A stretch of DNA of 51,323 bases from Dyella marensis (GCF_900112865.1 NZ_FONH01000025.1:1-51323), one strand, 5' to 3'; counted from the first letter of the stretch, positions 7,033 through 15,351 are shown. Notes: generated by a model from the letters alone, not told the origin. Numbers and translations: made by a program.

Positions 7033-8154
7033 ATGAAGACGCTCGTGTCCCTGCTGTGGCTGTTCGCGCTGGCCTGCGCACCGATGACGGCAAGCGCCGC
7101 CACCTTGCGGGAAGGCTGGCAGGCGGTGGACGGCCTGCGCCTGTTCTATCGCGAGGGCGGCTCGCCGGACGATCCGACCGTGGTGTTCCTGCATGGCTAT
7201 CCGCTGTCGTCGATCCAGTACGCGCGGGTGATGGAGCAACTGGCCGACCGGCATCTGCATGTGATCGCGGTGGACTATCCGTCCTTCGGCTATTCCGACG
7301 CACCGGATCGCCGGAGCTATCGCTACAGCTTCGACCATCTCGCGCAGACGGTGGCGCACTTCCTGGCCGCACGCGGCATCCATCGCTACAGCCTGTACAT
7401 GCAGGACTACGGCGTGCCGGTCGGTTTCCGCCTGATCGGCGCCGATCCCTCGGCGATCACCGCCGTGATGGTGCAGAACGGCGTGATCCATCTCGATGGT
7501 TTTCCCGCCGCGCAGAATCCGCAGGGCGAGCTGCGGCGGCATTGGCGCGAGCGCAACGAACAGTTGGATATGCGCCGTACGGCGTATGCCGGCAGGCTGC
7601 CGTACCCGGGCGCCGACGACTGGGACGACGAAGATCACGCCGGCCCCGACGCCTGGGCGCTGATGCGCGCCGCCACGCAACGGCCCGGCGTGGTCGAGGC
7701 GCGCAACGACCTGTGGTTCGACTACGGCAGCAATGTCGAGCGCTATCCGGCCTGGCAGGCGCTGCTGCGCAAGCTGCGCGTGCCGGTGCTGGTGCTGTGG
7801 GGCAAGCGGGATGAGTACTTCACCGTGCCCGGCGCCTGGGCCTACCGGCGCGAGGCGCCGCAGGCGGAGGTGCATATCCTCGATTCGACGCACTTCGCGA
7901 CGCTGGATGCGCCGGATGAAGTGGCCGGCCTGGTGGGTGCATTCCTGGAGCGGCAGCGGGACGCGCTGCCCTGGTACGGCGCGTTGGTGTCCGGTGTCCG
8001 CCGTGTCCGGATATGGCCGTCCATCTGTCCGCGGACAATCTCGGCGCCTCATGACGTTTTCGAGAAATGGCTCAACGGTGCGGCCTGCGAGCCTTCTTCG
8101 AGGTTGGCACGCCCCTTGCCATCTATACCTCGAAAGACTCAATCACCCACCTAG
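7033..8154 (+). CDS. Exported alpha/beta hydrolase with unusual C-terminal extension
   Basis: A 373 aa frame. The Sec signal is at residues 1-22 (LLWLFALACAPMTASA). The alpha/beta hydrolase core runs to about residue 310: HG at 54-55, elbow YMQDYGVPVG with Asp125 as likely nucleophile, Asp260 in GKRDEYF, and His287 in DSTHFATLD. This Asp-Asp-His set fits the haloalkane dehalogenase/epoxide hydrolase group. The last ~60 residues run through the enhancer sites and sigma-54 promoter at 8004-8119, and the TAG at 8152 sits in the ribosome site of the next gene. Either the extension is translated by default after loss of an earlier stop, or the annotated end is wrong. Probably regulated by the divergent LysR protein. 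Confidence 0.85.
   Translation: MKTLVSLLWLFALACAPMTASAATLREGWQAVDGLRLFYREGGSPDDPTVVFLHGYPLSSIQYARVMEQLADRHLHVIAVDYPSFGYSDAPDRRSYRYSFDHLAQTVAHFLAARGIHRYSLYMQDYGVPVGFRLIGADPSAITAVMVQNGVIHLDGFPAAQNPQGELRRHWRERNEQLDMRRTAYAGRLPYPGADDWDDEDHAGPDAWALMRAATQRPGVVEARNDLWFDYGSNVERYPAWQALLRKLRVPVLVLWGKRDEYFTVPGAWAYRREAPQAEVHILDSTHFATLDAPDEVAGLVGAFLERQRDALPWYGALVSGVRRVRIWPSICPRTISAPHDVFEKWLNGAACEPSSRLARPLPSIPRKTQSPT
8004..8037 (+). promoter_or_regulatory. Paired enhancer-like palindromes upstream of sigma-54 promoter 2
   Basis: TGTCCGGATA at 8004-8013 (one base off the TGTCCGGACA of copy 1) and TGTCCGCGGACA at 8026-8037, again starting 22 bp apart and 79 bp from the -24 element. They lie inside the 3' part of the alpha/beta hydrolase frame. 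Confidence 0.75.
8105..8119 (+). promoter_or_regulatory. Sigma-54 (-24/-12) promoter 2
   Basis: TGGCACG at 8105-8111, CCCC, TTGC at 8116-8119: an exact RpoN consensus match. From the enhancer pair to the ATG at 8165 the region aligns with promoter 1 almost without gaps, including the GAAATGGCTCAAC block at about 8064. Confidence 0.85.
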
Positions 8155-8164
8155 GAGAGATGTC

Positions 8165-8308
8165 ATGAAAGTCGAGACCGTGATGCTGCAAGGCTTCTTC
8201 GCCGCCGGCCTGCTGGTTTGCGCCCTGGTCCTGGGCGGCATGCTGACCACCCACGCCGCGGCTCCGCAAGCGATCGCCGCCACCGCGGTGGTTACCGCCG
8301 GCCGTTGA
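8165..8308 (+). CDS. Sigma-54-driven membrane miniprotein 2 (47 aa)
   Basis: A 47 aa peptide, MKVETVMLQG followed by a single membrane span (GFFAAGLLVCALVLGGML) and an Ala/Thr-rich tail. TAGGAGAGATGTC precedes the ATG. It is a paralogue of the peptides at 4389 and 8369. It is the first gene downstream of sigma-54 promoter 2, and its ribosome site overlaps the stop codon of the upstream alpha/beta hydrolase frame, so translational coupling is possible. Confidence 0.8.
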   Translation: MKVETVMLQGFFAAGLLVCALVLGGMLTTHAAAPQAIAATAVVTAGR

Positions 8309-8368
8309 TACGACGCGCAAGACGGCGCGTACGGATGCCACCCATCGGTTGCGCCTGGGAGAGCTGTC

Positions 8369-8512
8369 ATGAAATTCGAGAACATCATGTTGCACGGTTT
8401 CTTCGCCGCCGGTCTGCTGGTCTGCGCCCTGGTGCTGGGCAGCATGCTGACCACGCAGGTCTCGGTACCGGCCTCGGTCGCCAGCAACGCCGCGGTGTCC
8501 ACCAGCCGCTGA
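8369..8512 (+). CDS. Sigma-54-driven membrane miniprotein 3 (47 aa)
   Basis: A 47 aa peptide, MKFENIMLHG, then the shared span GFFAAGLLVCALVLGSML and a tail resembling that of miniprotein 1 (both contain SVASN). GGGAGAGCTGTC precedes the ATG. The 60-base gap after miniprotein 2 has no promoter I can see, so it is probably on the same transcript. It looks like a tandem duplicate of its neighbour. The serine hydrolase gene follows 91 bases later. Confidence 0.78.
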   Translation: MKFENIMLHGFFAAGLLVCALVLGSMLTTQVSVPASVASNAAVSTSR

Positions 8513-8603
8513 GCCGACACGGCGAGGAAAGATCGCGGCGCGCTTAAACCCTGCAGCGCCGCCGGGCATCCGAACTGGAGCTTCTCTCCCGCAAGGTGCC
8601 CCG

Positions 8604-9755
8604 ATGAATGGCTCGTCGAAGTTGCGCAAGCGTAAGCATGGATGGGCGGGATGGCGATGGATACTGGCAGCGCCTTTCCTGCTGGCCGCCTTCCCCGCCC
8701 TCGCGGATTGCGCTGCCTGCGCCGCCACCGCCCGGCGCTTTGCCGTGGACCAGCACTTCAATGGCGTGATCCTGGTAGGCCATGGCTCGCAGGTGGACTA
8801 TGTCGAGAGCTTCGGCGTAGCGGATGCGCAGACGCAGCGCCCATTGACGGCCGATACGCCGTTCGAAAGCGGCTCGATCTCCAAATGGATCGCCTCGATG
8901 CTGGTGATGCGGCTGGTGCAGCAAGGCGAACTGGCGCTGGACCGGCCGATCTCGACCTATCTGCCGGACTATCGCCGCGACAACGGCAACAAGCTCACCT
9001 TGCGCCATCTGCTGAGCCACGCCAGCGGCGTACCTAACGAGATCGACGAGGCGATCAAGCGCGATCCGTCCGTGCGTCTCCTGTCGCTCGACAACGCCGA
9101 AGCCGTCCGCCGCTACGCCAGTGGCGACCTGCGCTTCGCGCCTGGCACGGATTGGGATTACTCACACGCCAACTGGCTGTTGGTAAAAGCGATCGTCGAG
9201 AAAGTCACCGGGCGCAGTTATGTGTCCCTGGTGGACGGCTATCTGGTCCAGCCGCTGGCGCTGCGCCACAGCGGCGTCTATACGGGAAGCTCGTCCAAGG
9301 TGCCGGGCATGGCGCTCGGCTATCGGCAGCTCGCACCGCATCCCATCGCGCTGGACAAGCCTTCGCCGGACTTCATGGCGCTTGCCGGCGGCTACTACGC
9401 CAGCGCCAACGATCTGTTCGCCCTGATGGATGGCCTGTTCGGCGGCAGGCTGCTGTCGCCGGAAAGTACGCGCACGCTGATGAGCGTAGAGCGCTCGCCC
9501 CAGCACTACGCCCTGGGCGGACGCACCAAGACGCTCTCCTTTGCCGGCGTCGAGCACCCCGTCGCCTGGGAATACGGCTCCAACGGCGCCTTCCGCGCGC
9601 TCGCCTGGCGCACGCTGGACGACGGCCACAGCGTGATCGTGCTGAACAACACCAGCTTCGATCACCTGAAGATCGGCGAGCTGGCGACGACGCTGATGGA
9701 GGCCAGCTACGGCCCTGCCCCGGCGGCCTCGGCATTGTCCCGTCCAAAAAATTGA
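8604..9755 (+). CDS. Exported serine hydrolase, beta-lactamase class C fold
   Basis: A 383 aa protein with a long N-terminal signal (charged residues 6-12, hydrophobic about 18-34, ending FPALADC). The serine-hydrolase SxxK motif is Ser91-Ile-Ser-Lys94. The second motif, normally Tyr-x-Asn, reads Tyr186-Ser-His (DWDYSHANWLL). The usual HxG near the C-terminus seems replaced by EYGSNGAF. Class C-fold proteins include D,D-peptidases, esterases and amidases, so the substrate is open; a cell-wall or peptide substrate is plausible. It follows two miniprotein genes without a visible terminator and may share their sigma-54 transcript, parallel to the NlpC/P60 gene at 4542. Confidence 0.88.
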   Translation: MNGSSKLRKRKHGWAGWRWILAAPFLLAAFPALADCAACAATARRFAVDQHFNGVILVGHGSQVDYVESFGVADAQTQRPLTADTPFESGSISKWIASMLVMRLVQQGELALDRPISTYLPDYRRDNGNKLTLRHLLSHASGVPNEIDEAIKRDPSVRLLSLDNAEAVRRYASGDLRFAPGTDWDYSHANWLLVKAIVEKVTGRSYVSLVDGYLVQPLALRHSGVYTGSSSKVPGMALGYRQLAPHPIALDKPSPDFMALAGGYYASANDLFALMDGLFGGRLLSPESTRTLMSVERSPQHYALGGRTKTLSFAGVEHPVAWEYGSNGAFRALAWRTLDDGHSVIVLNNTSFDHLKIGELATTLMEASYGPAPAASALSRPKN

Positions 9756-9797
9756 ACGTGGCAGACTCGGGACTCCCCTGCCCTGCGAGGAGAGTCC

Positions 9798-12422
9798 GTG
9801 AAGCCGTCGTCCCGTTCCCGCGTTCGTCCCCTTCGTTTCCGGCGCCTGGCCGCCCTGGCGCTGGGCCTGGCCTGCGCCGGCCACGCCGTCGCCATGGACG
9901 CCGCCCAGGCCGAGCGCCGCGCGGCGGAGCTGGTGGCGCGCATGACGCTGGAGGAGAAGATCGCGCAGCTGCAGAGCTCGGCGCCGGCGATCCCGCGCCT
10001 GGGCGTGCCGGCCTACGACTGGTGGAGCGAGGGGCTGCACGGCACGGCGCGCGCGGGCTATGCCACGGTGTTCCCGCAGGCGATCGGCCTGGCGGCGAGC
10101 TGGAACGCGGCGCTGCTGCATGAGGTGGGCGAGGTGGTCTCCACCGAGGCGCGCGCGAAGTACAATCTGGCCGGCCGCGGCGATCATCCGCGCTATCACG
10201 GCCTGAGCATCTGGTCGCCGAACATCAATATCTTCCGCGACCCGCGCTGGGGCCGCGGCCAGGAAACCTACGGCGAGGATCCGTTCCTCACCGGCACGCT
10301 CGCCACCCGGTTCGTGCGCGGCATCCAGGGCGACGACCCGGCCGAGCTGAAGGCTGCCGCCACGCCCAAGCATTTCGCCGTGCACAGCGGGCCGGAGAAA
10401 GGCCGGCATGGCTTCGATTCGCACACCCCGCCGCATGACCTGGAAGACACCTACCTGCCCGCGTTCCGCATGGCGGTGACCGAAGGCCAGGCCGCGTCGG
10501 TGATGTGCGCCTACAACGCGCTGGAAGGCACGCCGGCCTGCGCCTCGCCGCTGCTGTTGCAGGAGCGGCTGCGCCGCGACTGGCGCTTCGCCGGCTACGT
10601 CGTCTCCGACTGCGATGCGGTTGACGACATGACCCAGTTCCACCACTACAAGCCCGACAACGCCGGCTCCTCGGCCGCCGCGGTTGCCGCGGGCACGGAT
10701 CTCGATTGCGGCATCGCCTACGCGGCGCTGGGCGAGGCGGTGCGCAAGGGCCAGGTGAGCGAGGCCGTGCTGGACCAGGCTGCGCGGCGGTTGTTCGCCG
10801 CGCGTTACCGGATGGGCATGCTCGACGAGCCGAACGGCCCTTATGCCACGCTTGGCGCGGCCGACATCAACTCCCCGGCGCATCGCGCGCTCGCGCTGCG
10901 GGCCGCGCGCGAATCGATCGTGCTGCTGAAGAACGAAGGCGGCGCGCTGCCGCTGAAGCAGGACACGCGCATCGCGGTGATCGGACCCAATGCCGATGCG
11001 CTGAATATCCTGGAGGCGAACTACCACGGCACCGCGGTCGATCCGGTCACGCCACTGGCGGGCCTGCGCAAGCAGTTCGGCGCGGCGCGCGTGAGCTATG
11101 CGCAAGGCGCGACGCTGGCGCAGGGCGTGTCCGTGCCCGTGCCGGCCAGCGCGCTGCGCACGGGCGGCAAGGATGCGGGGCCGGGGCTGCGCGGCGAGTA
11201 CTTCGACCACGCCGACTTCAACGGCAAGCCCAGGCTCGTGCGCACCGACCACCGCATCGACTTCGACTGGGACGAAGTGCCGCCCGCCAAGGGCTTCGCC
11301 GCCGCCAACTACGCCGTGCGCTGGACCGGCGACCTGCTCCCGCCTGGCGCAGGCGACTACAACCTCAACGTGCACATCGACCGCTGCTTCGACTGCAAGG
11401 GCCACGATCCGGTGCGCCTGTACGTCGACGGCAAGCTGGTGCTGGACGACCACGGCAAGGACTACGACCTCAACGTGCCGCTGCATTTCGCCGACACGCG
11501 CCCGCGCCCGCTGAAGCTGGAACTGCGCCACAGCGGCGAGGACCAGGGCATCCGCCTGCAATGGAACGCGCCGGCCGATGCGCAGCTGCGCGAAGCGAAG
11601 GAAGCGGTTGCCAAGGCCGATGTCGTGGTGGCGGTGGTCGGGCTGTCGCCGGATGTCGAGGGCGAGGAACTGCAGGTCAGCGTGCCGGGCTTCTCCGGCG
11701 GCGACCGCACCGACCTGGCCCTGCCCGCCACTCAACAGAAGCTGCTGGAGGCGGCCAAGGCGAGCGGCAAGCCGCTGGTGGTGGTGCTGACCAGCGGCAG
11801 CGCCGTCGCGCTGAACTGGGCGAAGCAGCACGCCGACGCGATCGTCGCCGCGTGGTACCCCGGCGAGGAAGGCGGTACGGCGATCGCGGATGTATTGGCC
11901 GGCAACTACAACCCGGCGGGCCGCCTGCCGGTCACGTTCTATGCGTCCGCGGACGACCTGCCGAAGTTCGACGATTACCGGATGGAAGGAAGGACGTATC
12001 GGTATTTCCGTGGCACGCCGCTGTTCGCGTTCGGCGAAGGGCTGAGCTATACGCGCTTTGCCTATGAGGCGCCGACGTTGTCGAGCAAAACCTTGAAGGC
12101 CGGTGACAAGCTTGGCGTCGATGTGCGGGTGCGCAATGCGGGCGAGCGGGATGGCGACGAGGTGGTACAGGTGTATCTGAGTTCAAGCGAGGAAGGCGCG
12201 CCACGGCATAGTCTGGTCGGCTTTCGGCGAGTGGCATTCAAGGCGGGCGAATCGAAGCTCGTGCATTTCGAGATCGATCCACGGCAGTTGAGCGTGGTGA
12301 ACCTCAAGGGTGAGAGGAAAGTGGCGCCAGGCAAGTACGTGTTGTTCGCCGGCGGGCAACAGCCCGCCGGCAACACCGGGACGGAGTTCTTGATCGAAGG
12401 CTCACTGGCTTTGCCGCGCTGA
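9798..12422 (+). CDS. Glycoside hydrolase family 3 with PA14 insertion (beta-xylosidase/glucosidase type)
   Basis: An 874 aa exported glycosidase. Translation starts at GTG 9798 after GCGAGGAGAGTCC. A signal peptide covers about residues 1-33. The GH3 N-terminal barrel carries the nucleophile Asp271 in YVVSDCDAV, and TPKHFAVHSGP is the KH substrate motif. The second alpha/beta domain follows from about 385, split by a PA14 module at about 460-590 (GLRGEYFDHADF ... LRLQWNAP-like). A fibronectin-III-like domain closes the protein (about 755-870). This architecture is typical of beta-xylosidases and beta-glucosidases that release sugars from the non-reducing end of plant oligosaccharides. The exact sugar cannot be read from sequence. 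No carbohydrate-uptake genes are adjacent. Confidence 0.92.
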   Translation: MKPSSRSRVRPLRFRRLAALALGLACAGHAVAMDAAQAERRAAELVARMTLEEKIAQLQSSAPAIPRLGVPAYDWWSEGLHGTARAGYATVFPQAIGLAASWNAALLHEVGEVVSTEARAKYNLAGRGDHPRYHGLSIWSPNINIFRDPRWGRGQETYGEDPFLTGTLATRFVRGIQGDDPAELKAAATPKHFAVHSGPEKGRHGFDSHTPPHDLEDTYLPAFRMAVTEGQAASVMCAYNALEGTPACASPLLLQERLRRDWRFAGYVVSDCDAVDDMTQFHHYKPDNAGSSAAAVAAGTDLDCGIAYAALGEAVRKGQVSEAVLDQAARRLFAARYRMGMLDEPNGPYATLGAADINSPAHRALALRAARESIVLLKNEGGALPLKQDTRIAVIGPNADALNILEANYHGTAVDPVTPLAGLRKQFGAARVSYAQGATLAQGVSVPVPASALRTGGKDAGPGLRGEYFDHADFNGKPRLVRTDHRIDFDWDEVPPAKGFAAANYAVRWTGDLLPPGAGDYNLNVHIDRCFDCKGHDPVRLYVDGKLVLDDHGKDYDLNVPLHFADTRPRPLKLELRHSGEDQGIRLQWNAPADAQLREAKEAVAKADVVVAVVGLSPDVEGEELQVSVPGFSGGDRTDLALPATQQKLLEAAKASGKPLVVVLTSGSAVALNWAKQHADAIVAAWYPGEEGGTAIADVLAGNYNPAGRLPVTFYASADDLPKFDDYRMEGRTYRYFRGTPLFAFGEGLSYTRFAYEAPTLSSKTLKAGDKLGVDVRVRNAGERDGDEVVQVYLSSSEEGAPRHSLVGFRRVAFKAGESKLVHFEIDPRQLSVVNLKGERKVAPGKYVLFAGGQQPAGNTGTEFLIEGSLALPR

Positions 12423-12437
12423 AAACCCCTACTTCGG

Positions 12438-12526
12438 CGTAGGTTGGGGTGAGCGCCAGCGAACCCCAACATCGCGAACACGTGTGAGGTCTGTTGGGGT
12501 TTGCCTGCGGCTCACCCCAACCTACG
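12438..12526. repeat. GTAGGTTGGGG inverted repeat, copy 3
   Basis: Full-length copy between the convergent GH3 and diguanylate cyclase genes; the inner right block is GTTGGGGTTTGCC, one base off the usual form. Confidence 0.9.
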
Positions 12527-12538
12527 CCAGGGTCAATC

Positions 12539-13714
12539 TCACACCGCCGCCGTCTGCGCCTCGCGGAAGCCGGCCCATTCGACGCGGTTGCGGCCGTGGT
12601 GCTTGGCGCGATAGAGCGCCGCATCCGCCGCGGTGATCAGGCTGTTGATATCCAGGCCGGCGCCGCCGGCGACACCGATGCTGGTGGTGACGGCGATGCG
12701 CAGCTCGCCGTGCGCGGCGGGCGCCGCGGCCAGGCGCGAGCGCACTTCCTCGGCGGCGACGATGGCCTGGGCGGCGTCGATGCCAGGCAGCACCAGCAGG
12801 AATTCCTCGCCGCCGTAGCGGCCCAGCAGCGCTCCATCCGGCAGCTGCACCGCGTGCACGATCTTCACGAAGTGGCGCAGCACTTCGTCGCCGGCGGCAT
12901 GGCCCCAGCTGTCGTTAACGGCCTTGAAGCGATCCAGGTCCAGCAGCAGCACCGACGAGGTGCGGCCTTGCGCACGGCAGGCTGCGACCGCCTGGCGGCC
13001 GTCGTCGATCACCGCGTTGCGGTTGCGCAGGCCGGTGAGGCCGTCGGTGCGCGCCATGCTGCGCAGGTCCAGGGTCAGGCGCTCGGCCAGCATCAGGGTG
13101 AAGCCGGTGCTGACCAGGAAGGTGCAGAAGATCGCAAACAGATAGTTGGCCGTCACCAGTTGCGTGGCCAGCAGCACCTGCGAGGTGGTGGCCGGCGCCA
13201 CCATCACGATCGAGCGCATGGCGTAGAACACGGCGTCGGAACCGAACACCAGCGCGGTGAATACGCAACTGACGCGCAGGTCGCGCGGCGCGCGGCGCAG
13301 CAGCACCCAGATCATCCACGCATCCCACACCACGCTCCTGCCGCCGAACGCCAGCGCCTCGACGCGCTGCCCGGGCGGCGCCAGCAGGAAGGCCACCTGC
13401 ATGACCAGGAAAACACCCGAGAGCAACAGCGGCCAGCGCCAGCGCAACGCATAGCGCACGTGCACGGCAATGCCCATCAGCATTGCCGCGTTGGCGATGG
13501 CGATCAGCACGTTGCCGACGATCGCCGACAGGAAGGTCTCGCGCTCGTCCAGGCCCTGTGCCAGGCCGGCCAGGGTGATGATCCAGAACGCCGCCGCCCA
13601 GATGCGCAGCGCAGGCAGCCCGCGCAGCACCAGGCCGAGCAGGGTGAAGCTCAGGGAAATCGTCGCCCCGACGGCGAGTCCGATGACGCCGAGCGTGAAA
13701 AGGTCCAGATGCAT
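12539..13714 (-). CDS. Membrane-bound diguanylate cyclase (GGDEF)
   Basis: A 391 aa inner-membrane protein. About six hydrophobic segments fill residues 1-205, then a GGDEF domain runs to about 375. The active-site motif is GGEEF at residues 301-305, in GRYGGEEFLLVLPG, and DGLTGLRNRNA marks the start of the domain, so c-di-GMP synthesis from two GTP is expected. The inhibitory RxxD site that normally lies just before the motif is not present (the corresponding residues are PDGA), so product inhibition through that site is unlikely. The N-terminal sensor type is not identified. No EAL domain. Confidence 0.92.
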   Translation of the reverse strand: MHLDLFTLGVIGLAVGATISLSFTLLGLVLRGLPALRIWAAAFWIITLAGLAQGLDERETFLSAIVGNVLIAIANAAMLMGIAVHVRYALRWRWPLLLSGVFLVMQVAFLLAPPGQRVEALAFGGRSVVWDAWMIWVLLRRAPRDLRVSCVFTALVFGSDAVFYAMRSIVMVAPATTSQVLLATQLVTANYLFAIFCTFLVSTGFTLMLAERLTLDLRSMARTDGLTGLRNRNAVIDDGRQAVAACRAQGRTSSVLLLDLDRFKAVNDSWGHAAGDEVLRHFVKIVHAVQLPDGALLGRYGGEEFLLVLPGIDAAQAIVAAEEVRSRLAAAPAAHGELRIAVTTSIGVAGGAGLDINSLITAADAALYRAKHHGRNRVEWAGFREAQTAAV

Positions 13715-13798
13715 CGCACACCCCTGCGCCGAAAAGCGGCGCCCCCTAAAGTGCAGACGGCCGCATTATTGCCCAGCCCGAAGCGGCGTGCGTGACGG

Positions 13799-14254
13799 CT
13801 ACAGCAGCCGGGTCATGAAGACGCTGTTGGGGTCGTCGACGTAGTCGGCGAAGGGTCCGCAGAAGGCGAAGCCGAAGCTGGCATAAAGTTTTCGGGCCGG
13901 CTCGAAGGCCGCCATCGAGCCGGTTTCCAGGCTCAGCCGGCGGTACGAACGCGCGGCAGCCTCATCCACGATATGCCGCAGCATCACCGCCGCCACGCCG
14001 CGCCGCCGGTGCGCGTTGGCCGTGCGCATCGATTTGATCTCGCCATGGCCGGCGTCGAGCTGCTTGAGCGCGCCGCAGCCCAGCAGGTCCTCGCCGTCCC
14101 ACACGGTCCAGAAGCTGAGCTCCGGCCGGCGCAGGCCGTCCAGGTCCAGGGCATGGATGCTTTCCGGCGGCGAGTGGCGCGCCATGTCGCGCAGGTGCTC
14201 GCCGAGCAGGTCGATGATGCGGGGATCGGTCAGGTCGTCGAGGCGGATCTGCAT
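13799..14254 (-). CDS. GNAT-family N-acetyltransferase
   Basis: A 151 aa acetyltransferase. MQIRLDDLTDPRIIDLL starts the family fold. The acetyl-CoA-binding loop is AHRRRGVAAVMLRHIV, close to the R/Q-x-x-G-x-G/A consensus with the second Gly as Ala. SLETGSMAAFEPARKLYASFGF is the C-terminal part seen in many uncharacterised GNAT proteins. The acceptor substrate is unknown. The ATG at 14254 was preferred over an in-frame start at 14311 because the extra residues are unlike the family. It is divergent from the amidase gene. Confidence 0.85.
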   Translation of the reverse strand: MQIRLDDLTDPRIIDLLGEHLRDMARHSPPESIHALDLDGLRRPELSFWTVWDGEDLLGCGALKQLDAGHGEIKSMRTANAHRRRGVAAVMLRHIVDEAAARSYRRLSLETGSMAAFEPARKLYASFGFAFCGPFADYVDDPNSVFMTRLL

Positions 14255-14386
14255 GGCGGGGCGCGCAATCGTGGTCGCATCGATCCTAGCCGCGGGACCG
14301 GCGGCCGCCAACCGGCGATCGGCATCCTTGACGCTGTCCCTGCGCTGCGGCAGCTTTCGCCGGGTTTCCTGCCGCGAGAGAGCGCC

Positions 14387-15163
14387 TTGTCACGTTCCGC
14401 CTGCGTTGCCCTGTGCCATGCCGCGCGCCGCGGCCTGATCCTGCTGCCGCTGGCCTGGCTGGCCGCCTGCGCGCCGCTGCCGGCGCGCAATCCGCTGGCC
14501 ACCTGGGTGCCCTCGCCCAATCACGACATCCGCCGGCCGGTGCTGATCGTGCTGCATTTCACCGACCAGCACTCGGTGCAGGAAAGCCTGCACACGCTGC
14601 GCACCGCCAACAGCGGCGGCCCGGTGAGCGCGCATTACCTGATCGGCGCGGACGGCGGCATCTACCAGCTGGTGGCGGACGAGCAGCGCGCCTGGCACGC
14701 CGGACCCGGACGCTGGGGCACCATCACCGATGTCAACTCCGCCTCGATCGGCATCGAGCTGGACAACGACGGCCACACGCCATTCGCCCAGCCGCAGATC
14801 GACAGCCTGCTGCGGCTGCTGGGCGACCTGACCACGCGCCTGCGCATTCCGCGCACGCAGATCATCGGCCATGAAGACCTCGCGCCGGGGCGCAAGGACG
14901 ATCCCGGCCCGCTGTTTCCGTGGAACCGGCTGGCCGATGCGGGCTACGGCTTGTGGCCGCAGGGATGGCTGGTGGATCCGCCGGCGGGTTTCGATCCGTG
15001 GATGGCGCTGGGCCTGATCGGCTACTCGCTCGACAACCGCGCGGCGGCGGTGCGCTCGTTCCATCACCATTTCCGCGGCATGGACGGCGACACGCTCGAT
15101 ATCGACGACATGCGCGTGCTGTATGCGCTGGCGAAGCAGCTGGGGGCAGTCACCACGCCGTAG
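14387..15163 (+). CDS. N-acetylmuramoyl-L-alanine amidase, lipoprotein (Amidase_2)
   Basis: A 258 aa lipoprotein amidase. The only start that keeps a proper signal is TTG at 14387, after GAGAGAGCGCC. It gives a signal with lipobox LAAC at Cys28. The AmpD/Amidase_2 zinc ligands are visible: His57 (VLHFTDQHS), His162 and Asp172 (GHEDLAPGRKDDPGP). A C-terminal peptidoglycan-binding-like helical region follows (YSLDNRAAAVRSFHHHF). The enzyme would cut the bond between MurNAc and L-Ala in the periplasm, like AmiD of E. coli. It stands alone with convergent OsmC downstream. Confidence 0.88.
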   Translation: MSRSACVALCHAARRGLILLPLAWLAACAPLPARNPLATWVPSPNHDIRRPVLIVLHFTDQHSVQESLHTLRTANSGGPVSAHYLIGADGGIYQLVADEQRAWHAGPGRWGTITDVNSASIGIELDNDGHTPFAQPQIDSLLRLLGDLTTRLRIPRTQIIGHEDLAPGRKDDPGPLFPWNRLADAGYGLWPQGWLVDPPAGFDPWMALGLIGYSLDNRAAAVRSFHHHFRGMDGDTLDIDDMRVLYALAKQLGAVTTP

Positions 15164-15190
15164 GTCATGGCGCTACAAGTCGGCAAAGCC

Positions 15191-15320
15191 CGTCATTCCG
15201 GCGCAGGCCGGAATCCAGTGGCGATATTGTTGGATGTTTGCGAGGCGATGAAAGGCGGGAAGCTCTCCCGCCAGGATCGGACGTGGTCGCTGCTGGATTC
15301 CGGCCTGCGCCGGAATGACG
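15191..15320. repeat. Inverted pair of CGTCATTCCGGCGCAGGCCGG repeats
   Basis: The left arm (15191-15218) begins CGTCATTCCGGCGCAGGCCG and the right arm (15293-15320) is its reverse complement, ending CGGCGCAGGC-type in reverse and GGAATGACG. Each arm is itself partly palindromic. The 74 bases between them contain a small GGCGGGA...TCCCGCC hairpin. Lies between the convergent amidase and OsmC genes. Confidence 0.85.
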
Positions 15321-15351
15321 CTAAATCGTACCTGAGGGCGACAACTGCCTT

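Noticed and set aside
4389-8512. Miniproteins as lipoproteins
   Set aside because: The Cys in the span follows Leu-Leu-Val and not Ala/Gly, and lies in mid-span, so signal peptidase II is not expected to cut.
4389-8512. Miniproteins as secreted double-glycine or PEP-CTERM substrates
   Set aside because: There is no leader motif, no PEP box and no Arg-rich tail; the conserved part is the membrane span.
9162-11831. Minus-strand open frame of 889 codons opposite the GH3 gene
   Set aside because: A shadow of the GH3 frame caused by high third-position GC; the sense protein has clear catalytic motifs.
12424-12538. GTAGGTTGGGG repeats as CRISPR or as terminators only
   Set aside because: Copies are scattered and single, not arrayed. 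They lack T-runs, so termination may be a side effect but is not the defining feature.
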